Shown here piece by piece: positions 17,501 through 23,982 of a stretch of 48,333 bases of DNA. Source of the DNA: Bryobacterales bacterium (GTDB lineage: Bacteria; Acidobacteriota; Terriglobia; Bryobacterales; Bryobacteraceae); NCBI GenBank assembly GCA_003163855.1, contig PLRJ01000202.1, forward strand, positions 1-48,333. Direction: 5' to 3'. How positions within the stretch are numbered: the stretch's first letter is position 1; the number at the start of each line of letters is the position of its first letter. Both the position numbers and the translations under genes were made by a program. Under the pieces are notes generated by a model that saw nothing but the letters and a program-made list of their open reading frames with translations, was not told where the DNA came from and made no database searches.

Positions 17501-17688
17501 CGCGAGTAGTGGAGACCGGTGACAATGAGCCAACTGACCAGGACTATGAAATTTTCAAGCTCTTAACTCAGCGTCTTGCCGTGATTCAAACCAAGTACGA
17601 CCATGCGGTGAAGGTTGATGTCCCGAAATTCAATGATGTGCTGACGAAACACAAGCTGGCTGTTATTTCCGATGGGGGGTCGAATTAG
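14587..17688 (+). CDS. Secreted BNR/VPS10-like beta-propeller protein
   Basis: A 1033-residue protein with a signal peptide (MKLTRYSIVLLIAALAYG) and about 700 residues of BNR/Asp-box repeats such as LWKTTDGGTTWK, VYKSIDAGKTWK, VFKTVDGGKSWK and IYVSFDDGDHW. These form one or two sortilin/VPS10-like propellers. A linker with Pro-rich EDEDSEFGPPRTPPPGRK and a beta-rich FlgD-like segment (VTIEILDASGKVVRTF) follows, then a helical C-terminus (ERAEASKDEAVMQASASL). Proteins of this plan are often annotated as 'glycosyl hydrolase', but no sialidase catalytic set is visible, so an extracellular binding or scaffold role is safer. The ATG at 14587 follows GGAAGG at good spacing; the frame is open back to 14488 without that signal. 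A bidirectional hairpin follows the stop. Confidence 0.86.
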   Translation: MKLTRYSIVLLIAALAYGENYDANIFNALKWRNIGPNRGGRSLACAGSPSRPLEYYFGAVGGGLWKTTDGGTTWKPVTDGQLNSSSVGSLAVSESNPDVVYIGMGETELRGNIMQGDGVYKSIDAGKTWKNIGLKDTQAIARLRVDPTNPDIVYAAALGHPYGPNTERGVFKTVDGGKSWKKVLYRDDHTGAVDLTIDPNDPKTLYASLWEVYRTPWLLNDGGPGSGFFKSTDAGEHWTEITHNKGLPLGTIGKIGIAVSKVDSKRVYALVESDNDGLYRSDDAGESWSLISQDRRVLQRAFYFHRIYADPKEKDTIYAMDVNFLKSTNGGKDWKTLRQIHGDNHDLWIDPNNNKRMINSNDGGGSVTVSGGESWTSLEFPTAQLYHVATTIDIPYQVCGAQQDNTTVCVQSEAGGRRGGGGGAIGMFAPLYSVAGGESGYVTPDPLNANIFYGGSQGALLTKFDRSTGATRDIQVYPLFFSGMAAAILPERWQWTYPIVFSPFDPHLLYTSSQHLWKTTNDGQTWEKISPDLTKADPKTLGDSGGPITKDQNGPEIYGTIFTIAPSLKEANTIWTGSDDGLAYITRDGGKNWENITPKDMPEFNRISMIDASPHDAGTAFLAAKRYQLDDRKPYIYRTHDFGKTWTKIVTGIPDNDYVHVAREDPRRKGLLYAGTEHGIYVSFDDGDHWQSLRLNLPDTQVSDLVLKDDDLVIATHGRSFWVMDRVALLEQMEPAVTASAMHLFKPADAIRTFRPAAIDYFLQKPANKVTIEILDASGKVVRTFTASQADEKKAKKPEDEDSEFGPPRTPPPGRKAGTNRFTWDLRYPGATVFEGLVMWGARAEMGPLAVPGSYQVRVTADGVAQTQPLTLKQDPREKTTMAELQQQFDLAIKVRDEVSLCDDMVIAIRKINKEAKERAEASKDEAVMQASASLRDELSTIEESVYQIRNRANEDPLNFPIKINNQIAALARVVETGDNEPTDQDYEIFKLLTQRLAVIQTKYDHAVKVDVPKFNDVLTKHKLAVISDGGSN

Positions 17689-17689
17689 G

Positions 17690-17712
17690 CGGGGCGCCCT
17701 TTGGATGCCCCG
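17690..17712. terminator. Bidirectional GC hairpin between convergent genes
   Basis: CGGGGC (17690-17695) pairs with GCCCCG (17707-17712) around an 11-base loop. It sits in the 26-base gap between the BNR gene and the oppositely oriented polygalacturonase, so it could end both transcripts. It is followed by TCTTAA on the plus strand; there is no long T-run. Confidence 0.5.
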
Positions 17713-17714
17713 TC

Positions 17715-19103
17715 TTAATCGCGCTGCGGCATCGGTACAAACCTGCTCTGGCATGAGTCTGCGGCTGAGTCCTTGCCAGTTTCGCCAGTTACGTTAACAT
17801 CCAAGCCAGCGAGCTTGAAATTCACGGGTCCGGGCCCGAGTGCAAGGTCGGCGTGCTTTGCAGCTATCTGCATACCGGCTGTGCCATCGATTGTCACATC
17901 GTCCAGCTTCATCTGCAAACGATGCGAGGTGTCAAATCCGTCGAGCGTAATCTTCCCTGCGCCCGAGATGTGCACATCGCGCAGCGTGATGTTTTGGAAG
18001 ATTGGAAGCTTGTCGCGATTCGTTCCGAAATAAGAATAGTTGGTGTCCATGAAGATCGGGTTTCTGGTATCTCGGATACAAACGTGCTGGTAGGTGATAT
18101 CTTCAACCAGGCCGCCGCGGCTGGAGTTAGATTTAATCCGAATGCCGTTATCCGCCCCTTCAATGGTGAGGTCGGAGACCAGAATGTGGTTTGCGCCCGC
18201 ATCCGTCTCGCTCCCGATAGACATCCCATGACCTGTATAAAAGTGATTATGCACGATGCTCATGTGGCTTGAGGGGCCGGCTGTGCCCCCCGCTTTAATC
18301 GCAACCTGGTCGTCCCCGGTGTGGATAAAACATTGGCTTATTGTGACGTTTGTGGAATTGGCTGGGTCGATGCCGTCCGTGTTTCGGGCCGTTTTAGGGG
18401 AATCTATCACCACTCCCCAGGCAGTAAAGCCGTTGCCCTGATTGAAGGAGACATGAAAGTTCGGCGAGTTCCTCAAAGTGATTTTGTAGAGAGTGAAGTC
18501 GTTACAGCGAAGAAGAATCAACAGCCGCGGACAGCTTTGATTCAGGTTCTTCACTTTTGCTTCCTGCGCAAGATCCCACCAGGAAACTTTCTGACCAAGC
18601 AGCGTCTCAGAGCCGCGGCCATCGATAGCGCCTTCACCCATAACGGCCGCATGGTCGGCGCGCTCGCCATTGATAAGCGCCCGGCAGCCGTGGCCACGCT
18701 CGTCCACTACGCCGCAGCTTCCCGGAGAAATGTCGTAGTCGCGTGGGTTCCGCGACGCAAACAGAACAACTCCTTTGTCGATCAGCAAAGTAACGTTCGA
18801 CCGCAGCCGCAGCGGACCAGATAAGAACGCGTCGGAGGAGCCTCCCACCTTCAGTTCGACGCTATGGCCAGCGGCGCAACCGTCAATGGCTTGCTGGATC
18901 CGCACCGTATCGGGATGATTCTCATCCTCCACTTGCAACGTGCCCGCGCTGCTGGCGAGTTTCGCTAGCAGCGTCGCACAGGGTTGCGGAACCACAGGTT
19001 CTGTAACATGACGCGTGTCCTGCGCCTGTGCCGCCAAATTCAGCAAGAACAGCAGCCAGAACGCAGGAGCCCTTTGTACAACATCAAAACACAAAACGGG
19101 CAC
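17715..19103 (-). CDS. Glycoside hydrolase family 28 polygalacturonase
   Basis: A 462-residue right-handed beta-helix enzyme with all four GH28 active-site signatures: N-T-D (241-243, in ARNTDGIDP), G-D-D (263-265), G-H-G (291-293) and R-I-K (322-324). The three Asp residues catalyse inverting hydrolysis of alpha-1,4-galacturonan in pectin or of rhamnogalacturonan. A hydrophobic N-terminus ending AQAQ indicates export. The start is unusual: the only good in-frame starts are GTG at 19103 or TTG shortly after, so the gene begins inside the last 20 bases of the TonB receptor gene and is probably translated by coupling. The length is normal for the family. With the receptor it forms a pectin-oligomer use locus. 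Confidence 0.9.
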   Translation of the reverse strand: MPVLCFDVVQRAPAFWLLFLLNLAAQAQDTRHVTEPVVPQPCATLLAKLASSAGTLQVEDENHPDTVRIQQAIDGCAAGHSVELKVGGSSDAFLSGPLRLRSNVTLLIDKGVVLFASRNPRDYDISPGSCGVVDERGHGCRALINGERADHAAVMGEGAIDGRGSETLLGQKVSWWDLAQEAKVKNLNQSCPRLLILLRCNDFTLYKITLRNSPNFHVSFNQGNGFTAWGVVIDSPKTARNTDGIDPANSTNVTISQCFIHTGDDQVAIKAGGTAGPSSHMSIVHNHFYTGHGMSIGSETDAGANHILVSDLTIEGADNGIRIKSNSSRGGLVEDITYQHVCIRDTRNPIFMDTNYSYFGTNRDKLPIFQNITLRDVHISGAGKITLDGFDTSHRLQMKLDDVTIDGTAGMQIAAKHADLALGPGPVNFKLAGLDVNVTGETGKDSAADSCQSRFVPMPQRD

Positions 19104-22100
19104 CGAGTTGCAGCGATCGCGGACGGTTGTCCTGGAATGTGATCAGCCCGAACGATGAGTTGGTTTCAGCCACCACCGGCCCGGCAGAACTGGTTTGTCC
19201 AGGTGCTCCGAACACGGGATGATTCACCACGTTGTACGCCTCGCCCCGAAGTTCGAAGAAGCGCTTCTCTCCAACGAAGAACCGCTTCAATATTGAGACA
19301 TCCCATTCGTTGATAGCATCCTGACGAAGATTCGGGAAAGTAGTCGAAAACGTACGAACGTGATATTGATACTGGTCCGCGCTGGCCGTATCGAACGCTG
19401 CCGTATTAAAAGCAGTGCCGTTCACTTGGCGGTTGTTAAAGTTCAGTGGTTGGCCGTTATAAATGTAATCTCCCGGAGCAGTGGTGCTGCCGGATGTCCA
19501 TAGCAGCGGCGCGCCGGTTTGATAAGTATAGACACTGTTCAGGTTCCAGCCGCCAACCAGAGTATTCAGCCAGTGCGACTTCACATCGACAAGACGCCCC
19601 TTACCCACCGGCAATTCGTAACTTATCGCCAGCACAAAACGATTCGGGTGGTCGAACGGCGAGATGCGCTTCTCCAGTGACGTGTCGGGAAGGTTCAGCC
19701 AGCTATCGCGCTCTATCAATTTCGAAAAGGCGTAGTTAGCAACCAGCGTCAACCCGCCTGAGAATCGCTTTTGGACGCGCGCGTTCAAGCTCTGGAAGTA
19801 AGAACTCCCAATCTCGGAGTTGTCTTCTATTACCCCCGTGCTGCCACTCTGCTCACCGTTCGGGAATTGCGGATACGTGGAGAGCAACTGCGCCACTGAA
19901 GTTGTTTTGCTGGTGGAGGCGGCAGTATTGGGAAGCCCATAAAACGGATTTGTCACAGAAGCAGATAACTGCGTGATCAGGGCTTGATCTCGAACCGGAG
20001 ATTGGCTGAGATACTGGCTGGGTAGCCCATTCAACTGAGTGAAAGCCACGGGCAGGTGCACGCCGTGATTACCCATGTAGACCACCTCGATTAATGTGTT
20101 CGAACCCAATTGATGCTGAATGCCGAAGTTCCAGCGCACCGCGTATGGGTTCTTCTGATTGGGATCTATGAACGATATCGACTGGCCCAGAAAAGTAGCA
20201 GCCCCAAGCGCCGATCCTACCGGCTGTTGAATGCCACTTGGGAATGGATTGCTAAGGCTGAAGCCGGAGGCCACCAAGCTGTTGCTCGTGCTGGCAACCA
20301 AAGGAGTGGTATAGCTGAAGCCTTCCTGGTTCAGAATCGGGTTCGTTGAATATTTGCCGGTAATAGCAAGCTGAGCAACCGTGATGGGCTGAACAAACAT
20401 ACCGAAGCCGCCGCTGATGACAGTCTTACCGCCTAAAACTGCAGGCGACCACGCGAAACCGCCGCGCGGACTGAACAGATGCGAGGTGCTGTGATACACC
20501 GCACCGTCCGTGGCACTCGGAAACGACAGGCCGCCGTTCACCGCAAAGGCGCTGGCAGGAAGCTGCGGAATGGGATGTGCCGCATAAGCCGCTTCTGCCG
20601 CCGCTGCCAGCGGAAGGGTGGCGCTTGGGTCAAAGCCGTCCACCGTGCGTCCATATTTTTCATAATAGGGACCATCGTGATCGAAGCGAATGCCCAGGTT
20701 CACTGTCAGGTTCGACTTCACGCGCCAATCGTCCTGCACGAATCCTGCCGCATAATGCTCATACCAGGCGCTGGAGGCATCTATGTCGTAGCCTCCGCCG
20801 GTAGGCAGCCCCAGCAGGAAGGACGCAAGATCCTGGCCCACCCCGACGGTTGACGACGAGGTGCTGGAGGCTCTCACAAATGTATTGCCGAAAGTGTAAG
20901 AACCTTCGGAGTTTCCATAGCTGCTGACGTTCAGGTTGTACTGCCGAACATCGAATCCAAACTTAAGTGTATGGCTGCCGTGAATTGACACGAATGATGA
21001 GTACAGTTGCAGCGACTGGGATGGCAGCAGGCTCGAACTGCTGCTTCCCAGGCTTTGGTAGTTGGTGAATGACAATACCGGAAATTGCAGGTACTCGGAG
21101 TTCGTGGCCAGGTAGGAGGGAAGTCCCACACTCGTGGGGTCGAAGCCGGCGGTAGGCGACGGGTGCGTCTCGTCCATGCGCGTGAAATTAACCCTCACAT
21201 CCAGAAGATTTGTTGGGTTCAAAGTGAATATGTCGTCGATGCTGCCGCCCTGATTCCCGCGAGTGAGTAACGAGGATGTTGTGCCATTGCCGAAGTAGTC
21301 GTTCTTCACCTGTCTGTAATCGGTGTGCCGCACGTCGAAAGAAATGCGGTTGCGCTCGCTCATGTTGTAATCCAGCCGTCCCAACTCGTTGCTGTAGTTA
21401 TCAACGGTGGGTGCGCTTGCCAGGAAGTTCAATGTTCCATTCGCGCCTTGTGGAGCGATATTGGGCGCAGGATACTCTTTCAGCAGAGCCAGCGCCGTGG
21501 CATTCAGTCCGCCTGAAACTAGAGTGAGGTTGTTTCCCGGGATCGCGGTGCGAGTTGTTGCTCCCGTGCTCGTGTTCAAGACGCCCGAGTAAGGGTTATA
21601 CAACTGCGGCAAGCCGGCAAAATTCCCTTGGCGCTCGGCCAGCGTCGGAACACTTAGGAAAGTGGTGTTTGGCTGGCTGTCTTTCAGTCCCTCCCACGCG
21701 AAAAACCAGAAAAGTTTATTTCGTCCGTTATAGACCTTTGGGATCCAAATGGGTCCTCCAGCCGTCAGGCCGTACTGATTGTAATGAAGCACGGGAGATG
21801 GCTGTCCCTTGGCATTGCTGAACCACTGGTTTGCAGTCAGCGTGTCAGGCTGATTAAATTCATACAAAGTGCCGTGAAAAGCGTTCGTGCCGGTTTTCAA
21901 CACCTGATTAATGGTTCCTCCGCCCGTATGGCCGAAAGCGGCATCGTTATCAAACGCTTTGACGCGCACCTCCTCCACAGCATCGGCCGGAGGGCTATAG
22001 GCGAGCCGGCCATCCCAGGTAGCATCGGGAGAACCGTCGATCAGTAACTCATTTACTTGCGAGGGTGTGCCGGCAATGCTCCAGCCGGCAGCAGCGCCAA

Positions 22101-22629
22101 GATCAAAGGGATGAATAAGGCCCGGTTGACCGGTTGCGATAACGCCGATAGAAAGAGACGCCAAGGCCAGCGGTGTCCTGCCGTTTAGCGGAAGATCTTC
22201 CACTTCCCGTTCGGTGATGGCTTGTCCCACCGTCGAATTCTCGGAGTTGATGATGGGAGCATCGGCACTGACCGACACCGTTTGTACCGCATCTCCGATT
22301 TGGAGGGGAATATCGATCACAGGATGGTCTCCGGCCCCGACATGCACCTCTTTCCGGACGAAGCGCTTAAATCCGTGGGCCTGGACATCGATGTCGTAGT
22401 CGCCTGGCGCCAGGAACGGAGCCGTATATTCGCCGGTGGCATTGGATGTGGTCGCCAGCTTGGTTCCCGTATGTGCTTCTGTGATCGTAATCTGGGCGTT
22501 CGCAATGGGAGCACTCGCTGGATCCAAAATCAGTCCACTGATGGTGCCCCGGAACTCTTGCGAGAGCAGTCCAAAGGGAACGAGAAACAGGGCTGCGACG
22601 AAAGCGCGAGTCAAAAAACAAGACTTCAT
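19084..22629 (-). CDS. Oar-like TonB-dependent receptor with carboxypeptidase-regulatory-like domain
   Basis: An 1181-residue outer-membrane receptor. A signal peptide (ends LLSQ) precedes a CarboxypepD_reg-like domain (about 25-105; GTISGLILDPASAPIANAQITI), then a TonB plug (about 110-235; VEDLPLNGRTPLALASL, NELLIDGS, VEEVRVKAFDNDAAFGHTGGGTINQVLKTG) and a large beta barrel ending LQLGARFVF with the terminal Phe required for outer-membrane insertion. This is the large acidobacterial expansion often found beside polysaccharide-degradation genes. The direct overlap with the GH28 gene suggests uptake of pectin fragments, an inference. No TonB, ExbB or ExbD gene is present here. The ATG at 22629 has a plausible sigma70-like promoter 84-112 bases upstream. 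Confidence 0.93.
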   Translation of the reverse strand: MKSCFLTRAFVAALFLVPFGLLSQEFRGTISGLILDPASAPIANAQITITEAHTGTKLATTSNATGEYTAPFLAPGDYDIDVQAHGFKRFVRKEVHVGAGDHPVIDIPLQIGDAVQTVSVSADAPIINSENSTVGQAITEREVEDLPLNGRTPLALASLSIGVIATGQPGLIHPFDLGAAAGWSIAGTPSQVNELLIDGSPDATWDGRLAYSPPADAVEEVRVKAFDNDAAFGHTGGGTINQVLKTGTNAFHGTLYEFNQPDTLTANQWFSNAKGQPSPVLHYNQYGLTAGGPIWIPKVYNGRNKLFWFFAWEGLKDSQPNTTFLSVPTLAERQGNFAGLPQLYNPYSGVLNTSTGATTRTAIPGNNLTLVSGGLNATALALLKEYPAPNIAPQGANGTLNFLASAPTVDNYSNELGRLDYNMSERNRISFDVRHTDYRQVKNDYFGNGTTSSLLTRGNQGGSIDDIFTLNPTNLLDVRVNFTRMDETHPSPTAGFDPTSVGLPSYLATNSEYLQFPVLSFTNYQSLGSSSSSLLPSQSLQLYSSFVSIHGSHTLKFGFDVRQYNLNVSSYGNSEGSYTFGNTFVRASSTSSSTVGVGQDLASFLLGLPTGGGYDIDASSAWYEHYAAGFVQDDWRVKSNLTVNLGIRFDHDGPYYEKYGRTVDGFDPSATLPLAAAAEAAYAAHPIPQLPASAFAVNGGLSFPSATDGAVYHSTSHLFSPRGGFAWSPAVLGGKTVISGGFGMFVQPITVAQLAITGKYSTNPILNQEGFSYTTPLVASTSNSLVASGFSLSNPFPSGIQQPVGSALGAATFLGQSISFIDPNQKNPYAVRWNFGIQHQLGSNTLIEVVYMGNHGVHLPVAFTQLNGLPSQYLSQSPVRDQALITQLSASVTNPFYGLPNTAASTSKTTSVAQLLSTYPQFPNGEQSGSTGVIEDNSEIGSSYFQSLNARVQKRFSGGLTLVANYAFSKLIERDSWLNLPDTSLEKRISPFDHPNRFVLAISYELPVGKGRLVDVKSHWLNTLVGGWNLNSVYTYQTGAPLLWTSGSTTAPGDYIYNGQPLNFNNRQVNGTAFNTAAFDTASADQYQYHVRTFSTTFPNLRQDAINEWDVSILKRFFVGEKRFFELRGEAYNVVNHPVFGAPGQTSSAGPVVAETNSSFGLITFQDNRPRSLQLGARFVF

Positions 22630-22712
22630 GGTCTGCCTAACCTCTTGATTAAATCTGCCGAAAACCTGCGGTTCTAACTCGCTGCTTGAAAGCGAATTTC
22701 AACCGTGAAACC

Positions 22713-22741
22713 ATTAACGGCTAGTGCAAAGATAATGTCAA
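22713..22741 (-). promoter_or_regulatory. Putative sigma70-like promoter for the TonB receptor/GH28 operon
   Basis: On the minus strand a perfect TTGACA (22736-22741) is followed after 17 bases by GTTAAT (22713-22718; four of six bases of TATAAT). It lies within the 299-base divergent gap and leaves an untranslated leader of about 77 bases before the receptor ATG. The rest of this gap holds no gene that I can support. Confidence 0.45.
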
Positions 22742-22928
22742 TGCTGTATGACAAAACCATTTGTTTAGAAAATCAGAACATAAGTTGCTGCGGCTGCCGT
22801 TAACTCCGCCTCGAGCGAGTGACATTCAGCTCAACTTTATTTTCTTCAAATGCCTCAACTACTTGCCCCGATTTTCCGAGTTCGCCCGAACGCCCGCTCT
22901 GGCAACCTGACCGCGTAAGGAGACTTCT

Positions 22929-23549
22929 ATGTCTACACAAGCGCAAATCGATGCAAACCGCGCCAACGCGCAAAAATCTACGGGTCCTGTTTCGGATCTC
23001 GGTAAGGCCATCACGTCGCAGAACCGGGCCACTCACTTACTCAGCCAGTACGCCACGTTTGTGGTGCTCTCGCACGAGGACCCAGATCTGTTTCTGGAAC
23101 TCACCGGCACTCTCATGACGCAGTTTGGCGTCACTCCGAACCAGCCAGACGAACACGCCATCGTCACACGCATGGCTCAGCACGAATGGATGCGCCGCCG
23201 CGCGCTCGAATATCAGGACTGGATCTTCAATGACGACCGAGTCGATCAACGCATCGATCGGATGAAGCTCTTCATGCGCTACGAATCGCAGCATGAACGC
23301 GCCTACAACTCCTGCTTCAACCAGTTGCTAAAGCTAAGAGCCGAAAAGAGATCCGCCAAAATTGGCTTCGAACGGGAAACGCAGCTTTGCCAGCAGGTGG
23401 AAGAACGTAAACAACGCCACGAAACAGTGCAAAAAGCCCGTCAGGTAGACATCGAATGCAAGATCGTCCGCACATTGCGTACGTCAGCTAACAATCCGGA
23501 GGCTTTGGACCTCGCCAGGAAGGTCCAAACGCGGTTCCAAGCCGCCTAA
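22929..23549 (+). CDS. Acidobacterial NAQKSTGP-family protein of unknown function
   Basis: A 206-residue cytosolic protein. The N-terminus carries the family motif QIDANRANAQKSTGP followed by SDLGKAITSQNRATHLL, seen in many paralogues within single acidobacterial genomes. The middle is rich in Arg, Trp and aromatic residues (QHEWMRRRALEYQDWIF) and the C-terminal half is highly charged and helical (QQVEERKQRHETVQKARQV), probably a coiled coil. There is no signal peptide, membrane helix or catalytic motif. AAGGAG lies seven bases before the ATG, so translation should be strong. The function is unknown; the conserved motif and paralogue abundance hint at a mobile or selfish origin, but no evidence here shows that. 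Confidence 0.75.
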   Translation: MSTQAQIDANRANAQKSTGPVSDLGKAITSQNRATHLLSQYATFVVLSHEDPDLFLELTGTLMTQFGVTPNQPDEHAIVTRMAQHEWMRRRALEYQDWIFNDDRVDQRIDRMKLFMRYESQHERAYNSCFNQLLKLRAEKRSAKIGFERETQLCQQVEERKQRHETVQKARQVDIECKIVRTLRTSANNPEALDLARKVQTRFQAA

Positions 23550-23599
23550 AACCTGTCGAACATCAAATGCATCACCACGGCAGCACCACAACTGCGCCC

Positions 23600-23643
23600 A
23601 TACATCGTACGGCTGTATACCGCCGCGCGATATACTTATAAAG
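23600..23643 (+). promoter_or_regulatory. PadR-like operator and promoter, possibly leaderless
   Basis: The PadR start codon (23644) is preceded by an ATACA-N9-TGTAT inverted repeat (23600-23618), of the type bound by PadR regulators. TATACT at 23631-23636 is a good -10 hexamer. A transcription start 6-7 bases further would fall on or next to the ATG, and no Shine-Dalgarno sequence is visible, so the message may be leaderless and self-repressed. Inferred by eye. Confidence 0.4.
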
Positions 23644-23982
23644 ATGGCTCCTCTTAGTCCTCAAGCCTTTCATATTCTGGTCGCATTAGCGGAACGCGAT
23701 CAGCACGGTTACGGAATCATGCTCGATGTTGCCGATCGAACCGGTGGCAAACTGCGCTTAAGCCCGGGCACCCTCTACGGCTCCATCAAACGTCTGTTGG
23801 AGGACGGTCTGATTGTGGAGCTGAACGAAAAGCAGCGGCCAAAACAGGGACGCGACATGGAGCGCCGGCGCTACTACCGCCTGACACCGCTCGGTAGAAA
23901 GACCGCCATGCAGGAAGTAGCGCGCATGACTGAATTATTGGAACAAGCGAGGGCGCATGGACTCGTCGCAAAGACAAACTAA
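23644..23982 (+). CDS. PadR-family transcriptional regulator
   Basis: A 112-residue winged-helix regulator of the PadR family, short subtype. The helix-turn-helix core (about 8-90) includes AFHILVALAERDQHGYGIMLDV, LSPGTLYGSIKRLLEDGLI and RYYRLTPLGRKTAMQE, all standard for PadR. It probably dimerises through the C-terminal helix. Its last 26 bases overlap the start of the ADOP permease gene, an arrangement repeated many times in acidobacterial genomes, where PadR is taken to control its partner permease. A candidate autoregulatory inverted repeat lies just upstream of the start. The ligand is unknown. Confidence 0.92.
   Translation: MAPLSPQAFHILVALAERDQHGYGIMLDVADRTGGKLRLSPGTLYGSIKRLLEDGLIVELNEKQRPKQGRDMERRRYYRLTPLGRKTAMQEVARMTELLEQARAHGLVAKTN

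Noticed and set aside
14587-17688. Calling the BNR protein a sialidase or glycosyl hydrolase
   Set aside because: Asp-box repeats are present but the catalytic Arg triad, Tyr and Glu set of sialidases cannot be recognised.
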